64,000 nucleotides of DNA, from the NCBI GenBank assembly GCA_022823185.1, contig JAJDXQ010000030.1, forward strand, positions 115,702-179,701, read 5' to 3'. Source of the stretch: Caldilineaceae bacterium. Its GTDB lineage: Bacteria; Chloroflexota; Anaerolineae; Caldilineales; Caldilineaceae. Each line of letters begins with the position of its first letter. The stretch's first letter is position 1. Below are positions 46,085 through 54,892 of the stretch, piece after piece. The notes under the pieces were generated by a model. The model saw only the letters and a program-made list of their open reading frames with translations, was not told the DNA's origin and did no database searches. Both the position numbers and the translations under genes were made by a program.

Positions 46085-47107
46085 ATGGAAGAGAAATTGA
46101 GATGTGGGTTGATTGGCTTGTCGCAGGGCTGGTATGCGAATCTGTTCGCGATGGAGCTGCTGGCGATGAAGGACGTTGCGTTGGTCGGCGTGTGCGATCT
46201 TGGGAAGAGCCGGGACTATGCGCTGGACTGTATCGGCATGGAAGCGGAGGCGTTTGCGGCCCAGTTTGAGGCAGCGCTCTACCATGACGCCGCGGACCTG
46301 CTGGGAGAGAATCTCGATTTCGTCGTGGTGGCGAGCGAAATCGGGGAGCACTGCGAAAACAGCTGCCAGGCGCTGGAGGCGGGGGCGCATGTTTTTGCCT
46401 GCAAGCCATTCAGTTTCATTTCCGATGAGGTCCGCCGGGCGATGGAGACGGCCCGGAGAATGGGGCGGATGGTGATGCCGGCGGTGCCGTCGCGATTTGA
46501 GGACGGCCTGATTGAGGCGGTGAGGCAGGCGCGGGCGGGCGCTGTGGGCAGGCCGTTGACGGCGCGGGTCTTTGTGAACCATGCGGCGATGACCAGCCCG
46601 GACTGGCAGCGGGACCCGGCGAAGAGCGGGGGCCCTCTGGGTGAGTTCGGCACGTACGGGTTCGATATTGTGCGCTGGGCTCTGGGCGCGGAACCGGTGG
46701 AGGTCTTCGCATACGGCGAAAACTTTATGCACCAAGGTATTATCGAGAGTTGGGACAATGTGAAGGCGCTAGTCCGCTTCGACAACGGCTCGCTGGGAAG
46801 CGTGCATGTCTGCACTTCCATCAGCTGGGAGTACCCGTTCTTCGATCTGGAGGTGGTGGGTGAGGAAGGTTGCCTACGTACTGACTACCACAACTATCCG
46901 GTCGTGACGCAGGGCAAGTCGTCTGCGCAGCTGGCTCCGATCCGCTACGCGCCGATGAACCAGCTGGAGATTGCGCATTTTGTGAAGGCGGTACGGAGGG
47001 AGGAGGAACTGCGGGTGACCCTGAAGGACGCGTACGTCGTGGCAAGGATGATAGAGGCGGTGCAGGAGAGTCTTTCGGCTCACCGGCCGGTGAGCATAGA
47101 ACTTTGA
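46085..47107 (+). CDS. Gfo/Idh/MocA-family oxidoreductase
   Basis: 340 residues starting MEEKLRCGL. N-terminal NAD(P)-binding Rossmann domain (C-G-L-I-G-L-S-Q-G-W in place of the usual G-x-G-x-x-G). The family E-K-P motif reads C-K-P (F-A-C-K-P-F-S), keeping the Lys. The C-terminal alpha/beta domain has G-G-P-L-G-E-F-G-T-Y-G-F-D, corresponding to the catalytic D-x3-H region but without the histidine. Such enzymes oxidise sugars, inositols or sugar acids. Last gene of the plus-strand catabolic cluster. Confidence 0.88.
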   Translation: MEEKLRCGLIGLSQGWYANLFAMELLAMKDVALVGVCDLGKSRDYALDCIGMEAEAFAAQFEAALYHDAADLLGENLDFVVVASEIGEHCENSCQALEAGAHVFACKPFSFISDEVRRAMETARRMGRMVMPAVPSRFEDGLIEAVRQARAGAVGRPLTARVFVNHAAMTSPDWQRDPAKSGGPLGEFGTYGFDIVRWALGAEPVEVFAYGENFMHQGIIESWDNVKALVRFDNGSLGSVHVCTSISWEYPFFDLEVVGEEGCLRTDYHNYPVVTQGKSSAQLAPIRYAPMNQLEIAHFVKAVRREEELRVTLKDAYVVARMIEAVQESLSAHRPVSIEL

Positions 47108-47849
47108 GCTTTGCCCTGAGGCGCAGGCGTCTGATGAGTCTGTATGCGCTTCCGGTCCGCTGCCGTCAACTGCGGCTCGATCCGGCGAACGAACTCTCGC
47201 AGCGTCCGCTGCGGCGTGGCGTCTGTTGGGTCTAATGTTACGGGCCAATATAAAGGTGATTCGCTAAATTCCTCTTCATTACGGTCTGACACGGATTCGA
47301 CATCGTTCTGCTTTGGGGAAGGATGTGGGCCAGACGGGCTGGCTCCTGCGTTGCCGGATGATCTCGGGGGAAGCTATAAGCAATAACTATGCGGTATCCG
47401 GCGCCAGTTCCAGCACTTTGTGGTCGTAATCACCTGCCGACGCCCTGCGGTCGGCGTGTTCGCCGACTCCGCCGAAGCCATAATAGAGCGGAGCGTAGAC
47501 GACATCGGCATAGTACCAGTCGATGACACAGTGGTCCTTGACACAATAGAGAGACGCAGATGTGTGATCATGAATCATATAGCGCTGATGGATTTCCAGT
47601 AAAAGAGGATCGAGTGGGAGCATCTGACCAGCTGACTCCCTACGCGTAATTTCGTTTTCACATCCCATCATGATGAGTCGCATTCATGGTTTCATGATTG
47701 AGGTTGGCAATTGAAGTGTAGGGTTCATTAAAGTTTGTTGCCTGAAACGTGAAGATGATTTTCGCGCATTCGCAGCCCGCTTGACACCGTGTGTGGCACA
47801 GTCGCCATCCTAAAAGCTTGTTTGAACGATAACGGCTAACGACCAGGTT
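47108..47849. other. Gap with only doubtful small ORFs
   Basis: About 740 bp left of the transposase remnant. The minus strand has open frames at 47080-47292 (70 codons, overlapping the oxidoreductase 3' end) and 47387-47683 (98 codons, starting M-R-L-I-M-M-G-C). Neither resembles a family I know and neither has a clear ribosome site. They may be remnants of genes disrupted by the insertion element. Confidence 0.4.
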
Positions 47850-48469
47850 GTGGCAAATGTTGTGTTTGTGAACAGGCAACGATACCCAGCAGATTTGACC
47901 GACAGCCAGTGGAACATTATCCAGAATCTGAGCCCAGCGGCCAGCGGCAGACGACCACGCAGACTGGATATGCGCCAAGTCGTCATTGGAACTCTTCACT
48001 TAACTGAGGGCGGAATCCACCAGCAGCATCGATAGTCGGACGATCAAGACCGGCTTGACACACACAGGAGTGCGAGGCTTCGACGGTGGCAAGTGGAAGT
48101 GGAGTACCCCGCTTCGACTCAGCGGACACAGGCGACACGCCCCGGTGGATACTACGAGTCTCGTGGTGGTCGTCACGGTCACTTCTGCTACCGTTCAGGA
48201 CCGAGAGGGCACCCGTTTGCCCCTCGAAAGTCTCGTCTATTTCTGTAGGAACTGCGTCTCATCTGGGTCTGATGGTTCCTGTCGAGGCCGTCTCCAAGAG
48301 TGGTTCGCGCTACTATTTCGCTTTCGTCTGTTGTCGGTCGTGCGTCCTGAGAATCAGACTTGGGGCTGGTCGGGACCACGACCGTGGCATCGTCGTCCGG
48401 ACGCTCTACGAATCAGGGTCAAGACCGGGAGCAAACAGGCCATGGAACCGTCCGTTGACCCAACCCAGC
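47850..48469 (+). pseudogene. Decayed IS5-type transposase
   Basis: Pieces of a DDE transposase in more than one frame. From about 47878: R-Y-P-A-D-L-T-D-S-Q-W-N-I-I-Q-N-L, the typical N-terminus. From about 48011 in another frame: S-S-I-D-S-R-T-I-K-T-G ... G-V-R-G-F-D-G-G-K-W, then R-R-H-A-P-V-D-T-T, corresponding to the first catalytic Asp region (I-D-S-Q-S-V-K-T, R-G-Y-D-x-G-K, K-R-H-x-L-V-D-T). Further on: S-D-G-S-C-R-G-R-L-Q-E-W and R-P-E-N-Q. The segment between the first two blocks (~70 residues) is deleted. It ends against the stop codon of the DapA-family gene. Confidence 0.8.
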
Positions 48470-49387
48470 CTATAGCCAGCCTTTTCCCTCCAAAAGGTCT
48501 GCCAGTTCCGCCATTTCACGGTCATTTAGACTGTAGTACGGTTTTCTCCTCCAGCGCTGGGCCAAGCCTTTGAGTTCGAGGATGCCATGGATGGCGGCGT
48601 CAAAACTACCCGGAAAACTCGCAAACAGTTCATCCCATATGGGTATATCATAATCAGCAATAATTTTGCGGATCTGGGGCAGATTATTGGCCTGAACCGC
48701 GTCCCAGAACGCGTGCGCAACCTCGGGCTTGATAAGGATGAAGCATGACATATAGCCGTCGCAGCCGTAGGGCACGTTGTTCAGGACCTCTCGTTTCGTC
48801 CCACTGGCAAACACTGCCCAGCGATCGTGAACCAGCAACCCCAATCTCCTGCCGAACTCGCCACATATATCATCCTTCACCGCATAAATGCCATCCACTT
48901 CATCCCGCAACCGCCTTAGCACTTCCAAACTCAGCGCGAGAGGACGCTGCCCGAGAAAATTAGTCACGACCATGACCGGCATATGCTCTGCGACCGCTGC
49001 ATAATGGGCGACAAGGGTATCTTCCGTGCATGAACTGGCCCAGTCCGGCGGCAGCACCATCAACATGTCCGCGCCGACCTCGCGCGCATACTTAGCAAAC
49101 TCAACATCCTTGCCGGTCCACCAGATGCGATCCGCAGCCACCACCATGGCCCGTCCTGCAGTCTGTGCAACCACGGCCTTGGTCAGTTCGGCGACTTCCG
49201 TATCGGTCAGAAGGGTATACAAACTGTCGCCGCTGGTCAGAATAATCGTCTTCGAACCGGCGTCAATGGTGAAATCGATGATTTGGCGTATGCTTTGATA
49301 ATCGATTTCACCATTGGCGCAAAAGGGAGTATTCAAAGACATGATCGGACCGGTCAAGGCATGGCGCACCTCTTCACGACTTATCAT
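48470..49387 (-). CDS. Dihydrodipicolinate synthase/N-acetylneuraminate lyase (DapA) family aldolase
   Basis: 305 residues, a TIM-barrel class I aldolase. The Schiff-base lysine is Lys171 in Y-A-V-K-D-D. The usual G-x-x-G-E substrate loop reads T-S-G-D-S-L-Y (~51-57), and the catalytic Tyr found in DapA/NanA (Y-N-x-P) is replaced in V-V-T-N-F-L. So it is probably neither DapA nor NanA but a lyase or dehydratase for another 2-oxo acid (keto-deoxy sugar acids are typical). It ends the minus-strand block that contains two sialidase-like proteins and a peptide-type importer. Confidence 0.85.
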   Translation of the reverse strand: MISREEVRHALTGPIMSLNTPFCANGEIDYQSIRQIIDFTIDAGSKTIILTSGDSLYTLLTDTEVAELTKAVVAQTAGRAMVVAADRIWWTGKDVEFAKYAREVGADMLMVLPPDWASSCTEDTLVAHYAAVAEHMPVMVVTNFLGQRPLALSLEVLRRLRDEVDGIYAVKDDICGEFGRRLGLLVHDRWAVFASGTKREVLNNVPYGCDGYMSCFILIKPEVAHAFWDAVQANNLPQIRKIIADYDIPIWDELFASFPGSFDAAIHGILELKGLAQRWRRKPYYSLNDREMAELADLLEGKGWL

Positions 49388-49485
49388 TGTCGTACCTCTC
49401 TTTTCATACTCTTCACGGGTTGTACATGAATGACGTGTCTGAGCCGGAGACGGCCACTGTTGGGTTGGAATCAGACTTATGTCTG

Positions 49486-50580
49486 TCAGACACGTTTCAC
49501 CGTAATGAAGGTACCGAGAATCTCACGCAGCCAAGGGTTGTTGGCATCCGTGCGACCATAGGCCGCCAACAGAGTGTCCGGTGCAACCTCCTCGATCGCG
49601 TCGTAGTACGAGCAATCAACGTGCACCGGACCCTGGCGTAAGCAGAAGTGCCCCATCCACGTGTGCCCCATGTCCGTGCTGAAGGTGAGCCAATCGCCCG
49701 GCCGGCCATAGATTACGGCCAGCACGCCATTGGACATCAGGCAGGACTTCGGCATCACGCCACGGTCGGCGATCGGGTCAGCGTGGCTCCAGGTCCTGCC
49801 CTCGTCATTCGACCGGCTCATGTACAGCGACCAGTGCTCGCCCGATGCATTCCCGCCGGAGCGCATGAAGCAAAGTATCTCTCCGTTGGGCAGTTTCTGC
49901 AGATAAGGCTCACCAAAGCCATCCAGCCGCCGCGCATCCCCTTCATGCAGGTCGAACGCCACCGTCGACCTGTAGTGCCAGGTGCGTCCTCGATCAGTAG
50001 ACCGGATCACGAAAGAGCGCTCTTTCGCATTACTGTCAGCGGCGAACTTGCCTAGCACACCGGCCAGCAAGCTGCCATCGCTTAGCGACACGATGGCGTG
50101 ATCCACGTAGCAGAACAGGGGCTGTCCGGCGCGCTCCATGTCCCGCCACAGTTCGGGAATCCCAATCAGGCGAATCGTCTCCTTCTGGTAGGTGTAGCCG
50201 TTGTCCAGCGAGCGGTGCAGGTAGGTCTCGTGCACACCGTCCTCGACTTTCTCCAGCCAGGTCGGTTCCACCTGGATCAACTCACCGTCGGGGAACTGGT
50301 ATGCGTTCCAGGAACGCCAATCCGGCGCTTCGCGCCACGTATGCCCGCCATCTGTGGAGCGCCGGCAGGGCATGCCGCGATGACTGGCCTCCACTTCCGG
50401 TGGGAACGCAGCAAGCACGAGTTCACCGTCTATGAGCTTGTACATGTAGGCGCAGGCGCAGTGCGTCTCATGCATGGGAATGATGGTCTGTGTCTCACCG
50501 ACCTGGATCTCCAGACCCGAGAGTTGGTAGAAGCCCCGGCTGCGGTCTTCGCGTGATACTTCCTTCACCGTGTCTGCCAT
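49486..50580 (-). CDS. Sialidase/BNR-repeat family protein, paralogue 1
   Basis: 364 residues with at least four Asp-box (S-x-D-x-G-x-T-W) motifs: R-R-S-T-D-G-G-H-T-W, R-S-T-D-R-G-R-T-W, R-S-N-D-E-G-R-T-W and F-S-T-D-M-G-H-T-W. This indicates a six-bladed propeller of the exo-sialidase superfamily. No signal peptide and no clear N-terminal R-I-P motif, so cytoplasmic and of uncertain specificity. Close paralogue at 56141-57220. Placed between the permease genes and the DapA-family gene, same strand. Confidence 0.85.
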   Translation of the reverse strand: MADTVKEVSREDRSRGFYQLSGLEIQVGETQTIIPMHETHCACAYMYKLIDGELVLAAFPPEVEASHRGMPCRRSTDGGHTWREAPDWRSWNAYQFPDGELIQVEPTWLEKVEDGVHETYLHRSLDNGYTYQKETIRLIGIPELWRDMERAGQPLFCYVDHAIVSLSDGSLLAGVLGKFAADSNAKERSFVIRSTDRGRTWHYRSTVAFDLHEGDARRLDGFGEPYLQKLPNGEILCFMRSGGNASGEHWSLYMSRSNDEGRTWSHADPIADRGVMPKSCLMSNGVLAVIYGRPGDWLTFSTDMGHTWMGHFCLRQGPVHVDCSYYDAIEEVAPDTLLAAYGRTDANNPWLREILGTFITVKRV

Positions 50581-50616
50581 TTTCTATTCCTTTCTTTGCT
50601 CCATGGCTCAAACCGA

Positions 50617-51528
50617 TCAGATACCACCATGCCTGCTACGCACATCGAGGGCGTCGCGCAGGCCATCGCCCATGAAGTTGATGGCCAGGACTGCCAGCGT
50701 AATCGCCATCCCTGGCGGCAGCCACTGCCAGGGGAAGATGGCGAGTGCTGTGAAGTTCGCCGCGCGGCTAACCATGCCACCCCAGCTGGGTACCGGCGCT
50801 TGTACGCCCAGTCCAAGATAGCTCAGGCCGGCCTCCGCGAGGATGGCGCCGGCCGTTCCCAGAGTCATCGAGACCACGACCGGGCCAACCACGTGGGGAA
50901 AGATGTGTACCCACATGATACGCCAGTCAGTTGCGCCGACCGTGCGGGCCGCGGTGACGAATTCCGTCTCGCGCAAGGACAGCACCTGCCCCCGCACCAG
51001 CCGCGCCAGTCCCGGCCAATTGAACAGACCAATCACCAGCATGAGGGTGAAGATGCTGGGTTCCAGAACGGTGGCCAATGTGATCATGAGGATAAAGGTC
51101 GGAAACATCATGACCAGCTCTGTAAAACGCATGAGCAGATCGTCCGTACGTCCCCCGACGTAGCCGCCCAGCCCACCGATGACGACACCGATGATCGTGG
51201 TGAGGGATACGGCGACGATGCCCACCGACATGGACACCCGTGCGCCATAGACGACGCGGGTAAGTACATCTCTCCCAACCTGATCGGTACCGAAGATGTG
51301 CCGGCCATTAGGGGGGGAATCGATTTCGCGTAAGTTGGCTTTGACAGGATCGTAAGGGGTGATGAGTGGCGCGGTCAGAGCGATCAGCACCAGTATCAGG
51401 ACGATCAGGCTACCGACCACGGCAACGCGGTGCCGAAGAAAGCGACGCAAGCTGCGCGCGAAAGGCGAGTCTACGGGCAACTGCTGTTCTGCGATCTGTG
51501 GAGAGGCTCTGCTACGTGTGCGCGACAT
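50617..51528 (-). CDS. Peptide/nickel-type ABC transporter permease (DppC/OppC-like)
   Basis: 303 residues with an N-terminal cytoplasmic part, then about six membrane helices. Carries the OppC N-terminal motif (L-R-R-F-L-R-H-R-V-A-V-V-G) and the permease loop T-A-A-R-T-V-G-A-T-D-W-R-I-M. Imports peptides, nickel chelates or oligosaccharides together with the DppB-like permease and family 5 binding protein upstream. DppD/DppF ATPase genes are absent from the window. Confidence 0.9.
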   Translation of the reverse strand: MSRTRSRASPQIAEQQLPVDSPFARSLRRFLRHRVAVVGSLIVLILVLIALTAPLITPYDPVKANLREIDSPPNGRHIFGTDQVGRDVLTRVVYGARVSMSVGIVAVSLTTIIGVVIGGLGGYVGGRTDDLLMRFTELVMMFPTFILMITLATVLEPSIFTLMLVIGLFNWPGLARLVRGQVLSLRETEFVTAARTVGATDWRIMWVHIFPHVVGPVVVSMTLGTAGAILAEAGLSYLGLGVQAPVPSWGGMVSRAANFTALAIFPWQWLPPGMAITLAVLAINFMGDGLRDALDVRSRHGGI

Positions 51529-51663
51529 CTGTCTCGTGGCTGACGCTGGGAAATCTGGAGGAGTTTTACCGGGCTGGCGCCTCTGGTGAACGGCTGGATA
51601 GAGTGTGTGGGCGGGTTAGATTGGCGGGAGAATGTGCCGGCATTCACCAACTCCGACCCGCTA

Positions 51664-52626
51664 TCAATCGTAGCGTACGCGCGGGTCCACGAAGCCATAG
51701 GCGATATCAGAGGCCAGGTTCGCGAGCATTACGATGACGGCAGAAGTCAGTGTCACCGCCATGATCACGGGGTAGTCGCGGGCCAGGAGGGCCGTATAGC
51801 CCAGGCGGCCCATCCCCGGCCACGAGAAGAGCTGCTCAAGGATAAACGATCCGCCCAACAAGCTGGGCAGGCTGAGGCCCACGAGGGTGACCACGGGCAG
51901 GAGCGCGTTTCGGAACACGTGGCGTATGATGACCCACCGTTCCGGCAGGCCCTTGCTGCGAGCCGTGGTCACGTAGTCGGCGCCCAAGGCATCCAGCACA
52001 CTCGCCCGGGTGTAGCGCATGTAGCCGGCCAGACTTAGAATCACGTTGGCGAGGACCGGCAGAACCATGTGGTGCAGCAGGTCCAGGTTGAGGCCTGTTG
52101 ACTGGCCCGGGGTCCACATACCGGCCAGGGGGAACCAATCCAGCTTGACCGAAAGGAAATACATAAGCAGAATCGCGACGAAGAAGTTTGGCACCGAGAT
52201 ACCGAAGAAGGCAAAAAACGACAGCGCGTGGTCCAGATTGGAGTACTGCTTAAGGCCCGAGACGAGGCCCAGCGCCACGCCGATCAGGATGGCCAGCAGG
52301 AGGGAGGTGGCCTGCAGCAAGAGGGTGGCCGGCAGGGTTTGAGCGATTCTCTCCGCCACCGAGTGGCCATCCACCTGGGAGTAGCCGAGGTTTCCCCGCA
52401 GCAACTCTCTTAGCCATATCAGGTAGCGGACGTGGATGGGCTTGTTCAAACCCAGGCGCTCCCGCATCGCTTCCCGGTCGACCTGTGAGGAGGTGGGCTC
52501 CAATGGGTCGATCATCGCCGTTACCGGATCACCGGGAGCCAGGTTATACATCACGAAGACCAAGATTGTAACGCCCAGGACCATCACAGGCGTCACCAAG
52601 AGACGACGCAGGATGTATTCAGTCAT
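51664..52626 (-). CDS. Peptide/nickel-type ABC transporter permease (DppB/OppB-like)
   Basis: 320 residues from the ATG at 52626 (MTEYILRRLL); the frame runs on upstream but without membrane-protein character. The typical start M-x-x-Y-I-L-R-R-L-L, the P-G-D-P-V motif after helix 1 and the loop T-T-A-R-S-K-G-L-P-E-R are present. Partner of the DppC-like protein 135 bp downstream. Confidence 0.9.
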   Translation of the reverse strand: MTEYILRRLLVTPVMVLGVTILVFVMYNLAPGDPVTAMIDPLEPTSSQVDREAMRERLGLNKPIHVRYLIWLRELLRGNLGYSQVDGHSVAERIAQTLPATLLLQATSLLLAILIGVALGLVSGLKQYSNLDHALSFFAFFGISVPNFFVAILLMYFLSVKLDWFPLAGMWTPGQSTGLNLDLLHHMVLPVLANVILSLAGYMRYTRASVLDALGADYVTTARSKGLPERWVIIRHVFRNALLPVVTLVGLSLPSLLGGSFILEQLFSWPGMGRLGYTALLARDYPVIMAVTLTSAVIVMLANLASDIAYGFVDPRVRYD

Positions 52627-52746
52627 AACCCAGTGTCTGTTCCCTGGCCAGGTGCGTGTACGCCCCGGTGGCGCCTGCGACACTGAAAGGGCTGGGCACT
52701 GCCGCCCAGCCCCCTCTTTCACCCGCCACTGCGAGGGCAGACAAAC

Positions 52747-54462
52747 CTAGGTCTGCTTCAGCCAGATCTTCTCGTGGGGGACGCGGACCGATTTTGCGTA
52801 GTCTGTGCCGGGATAGATGGCCTGGACTCGCGAATTGAAGATAAGCCTGCCTACCCCTCGGAAGAACGGCGCTCCGTTCAGGTTTTGGTCGACCAGCAAG
52901 GCTACTTGCTTCATCAGTTCTACACGCTTGTCGAGGTCTTTCTCCTGCATGGCGGCTGCATAAACCTCGTCCAACTCCGGGTTACAGTAATTGTTCCAGT
53001 TAATCCCGCCCGCGTCAGGGGTACCTCCACATTTGACAATACGCCAGAAGTGACCCAGGGCAGTGGAGCACCCCTGGACATTGCTGTAGATGTCAAAGTC
53101 CAGGTTGTCGAATACCTCTGGGACGAAGGCGGACGGGTGGAACACCTTAAACTTCAACTTCAGCCCCATGTTGGCCGCCAGCGCCTGGAAGGTTTCTTCG
53201 CCCACCGTGGGCTCGCCTTCCACGGAGAACTCCAGTTCGCGGTCAAAGTCCCAGTTGATCTCCTCCAAAATGGCCTGGGCCTTGTCCGGATCGAACGAGT
53301 AGTCTGTCAGCCCTTCAGGCGGCTGGTTCAGGGTGCCCACGCCGATGTGGCTGAACACGTAGTTATCGCGTACGGCCAGACCGCCGGTCGTCACGGCGAG
53401 ATACTCATCAATGTCTATGCCATACAGGAGCGCCTGGTGCAGCTGATGGTAGGTATCCGGGAAGCGGTTGATGTTGATGTAATACGCCCAATAACATGGG
53501 GTCGGAAAGGTCGCACTTGCGAGATGATCCATCTCTTGCAAGCGCTGGAAGCTGGCCAGGTCTGGAGTGAAACCGACGTCAAGCTCTCCCTTCTCCAAGG
53601 CGGCAACCGCAGTGTTGCCATCGAGGAAGCGGAAGATGATTCCGTCCAGAAGGGGCTTCCCTCCCCAGTAGTCGTCGTTGCGCTCCATCGCCAGGAACTG
53701 GTCGGCAACCAACTGGGTGCATTTGAAGGGTCCGGTCCCGATGGGCATGCCCGCAAAAGGCTCGTGGTCGACAACCTTATCGAGAGGGACGTCCTCGAAC
53801 ACGTGCTTGGGCGTGATGTCCATTCGTGTGTTAGGGCTGGAAATGAAATCAAAGTCGGTTTCCTCCAGCTCGAGGCGCACGGTATATTCGTCAATCTTTT
53901 GGGCGCCGGTGAGATCCTCCATTGTCCCACCGTTTTCCCCCAGGTTCATGGCCCCCTTGATCTGCGGCAGCCCGCCGCTCTGGCGTGCAACATCCCTGTG
54001 GGTGGCTGCGAACCAGCTCCACATGACGTCGTCGGCAGTGAAGGGCCGGCCATCGTGCCATTTGACGTTCTGGCGCAGGTGGAACACCCATACCCGATCC
54101 GGCTCCTCAACGTCCACCTTCTCGGCCAGCTCCGGTGTGATCTTGAACTCTTTCGTCTGGGGCGTCAGGCCGTCGCCCCACTCCTGACCCCGGACAAGAG
54201 CCTGTACCACCGGTGAGAACACTCTATAGTGTGAGGTGCCTCGAACCTTCCAGGGTGTGAAGTTCGTGAAACTCAATGCCCCAGGCGCGATCGTCAAGGT
54301 CCCGCCGCTCACGGGACCGGCGGCTTCCATGGATTCGGTTTGCTGGGCGGGTTCCGGGACTGCACTCTGTGGTGCGGGGATACAGGCTGCAGCAGCAATG
54401 CCAGCTGCGCCCAGGCCAGCCGCTCGCAAAAAATCACGTCTACTCACTTCTTTACGGGTCAT
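52747..54462 (-). CDS. Family 5 (DppA/OppA-type) extracellular solute-binding lipoprotein
   Basis: 571 residues from the ATG at 54462, preceded by AGGAGGGGA. Twin-arginine motif S-R-R-D-F-L-R and an A-A-A-C lipobox, so a Tat-exported lipoprotein. Family 5 features include V-W-V-F-H-L-R-Q-N-V-K-W-H-D-G-R-P-F, split by D-D-V. The family binds peptides, but many members bind oligosaccharides or metals; the sialidase- and aldolase-rich setting suggests a glycan-derived ligand (inference). First gene of the SBP-DppB-DppC-sialidase-DapA run. Confidence 0.92.
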   Translation of the reverse strand: MTRKEVSRRDFLRAAGLGAAGIAAAACIPAPQSAVPEPAQQTESMEAAGPVSGGTLTIAPGALSFTNFTPWKVRGTSHYRVFSPVVQALVRGQEWGDGLTPQTKEFKITPELAEKVDVEEPDRVWVFHLRQNVKWHDGRPFTADDVMWSWFAATHRDVARQSGGLPQIKGAMNLGENGGTMEDLTGAQKIDEYTVRLELEETDFDFISSPNTRMDITPKHVFEDVPLDKVVDHEPFAGMPIGTGPFKCTQLVADQFLAMERNDDYWGGKPLLDGIIFRFLDGNTAVAALEKGELDVGFTPDLASFQRLQEMDHLASATFPTPCYWAYYININRFPDTYHQLHQALLYGIDIDEYLAVTTGGLAVRDNYVFSHIGVGTLNQPPEGLTDYSFDPDKAQAILEEINWDFDRELEFSVEGEPTVGEETFQALAANMGLKLKFKVFHPSAFVPEVFDNLDFDIYSNVQGCSTALGHFWRIVKCGGTPDAGGINWNNYCNPELDEVYAAAMQEKDLDKRVELMKQVALLVDQNLNGAPFFRGVGRLIFNSRVQAIYPGTDYAKSVRVPHEKIWLKQT

Positions 54463-54558
54463 GATTCCCCTCCTGATATAGATATTCAGTCGAGTAGACA
54501 AATCGGACTCAACGTAAGGACACACCGTGTGGATGGCAATGCGTCTAAGATATAATAT

Positions 54559-54587
54559 ATTATACAATAGTATACAGATTATGTCAA
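54559..54587 (-). promoter_or_regulatory. Near-perfect sigma70-type promoter of the peptide-type importer operon
   Basis: Minus strand: TTGACA (54587-54582), 17-nt spacer, TATAAT (54564-54559). Both boxes match the consensus exactly. Start of transcription expected near 54552, giving a leader of about 90 nt. Surrounding DNA is unusually AT-rich. Confidence 0.8.
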
Positions 54588-54697
54588 CACAGGAAATTTG
54601 AGGGGGCGCAGTTCATATTTGGGGTGGGATTGGTCAGGAAGGGAATTCATGCCAGCGGTGGCTGAAACTGTCTGCCGTCCATTTGATGGGAGGCATA

Positions 54698-54723
54698 GGG
54701 CAGGCACAAGGCCTGCCCCTACA
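54698..54723. repeat. Short palindromic repeat, ACAAG loop and CTACA tail, copy 2
   Basis: Perfect 8-bp stem GGGCAGGC (54698-54705) / GCCTGCCC (54711-54718) around ACAAG, followed by CTACA. Same layout as 25421-25446. Confidence 0.75.
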
Positions 54724-54806
54724 GTGGCGGCGCGGGGGTTGGAACACCAGTGGCTGTCTCAACCGTTCCTACTGTCCACGACGGTCGGGCATACGAAGGG
54801 GGCGTT

Positions 54807-54825
54807 GCGGGGGGAGTCCCCCCGC
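54807..54825. repeat. Perfect GC hairpin
   Basis: GCGGGGGG (54807-54814) / CCCCCCGC (54818-54825) with a 3-nt loop. A smaller GGGCC-GAA-GGCCC hairpin follows at about 54834-54846. No T-run. Confidence 0.6.
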
Positions 54826-54861
54826 ACAAGTGAGGGCCGAAGGCCCGACCGCCCGGAACTG

Positions 54862-54892
54862 CAGTGGTCAGTGATCAGTAGTCAGTGGTCAG
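54862..54892. repeat. 7-bp tandem repeat, four units
   Basis: CAGTGGT, CAGTGAT, CAGTAGT, CAGTGGT, then CAG. Short tandem arrays of this type are scattered in intergenic DNA of several phyla. Confidence 0.7.

Noticed and set aside
47080..47683. Two minus-strand open frames (47080-47292 and 47387-47683) as genes
   Set aside because: No recognisable family, no ribosome site, one overlaps a firm gene, and they adjoin a decayed insertion element. Left as unproven.
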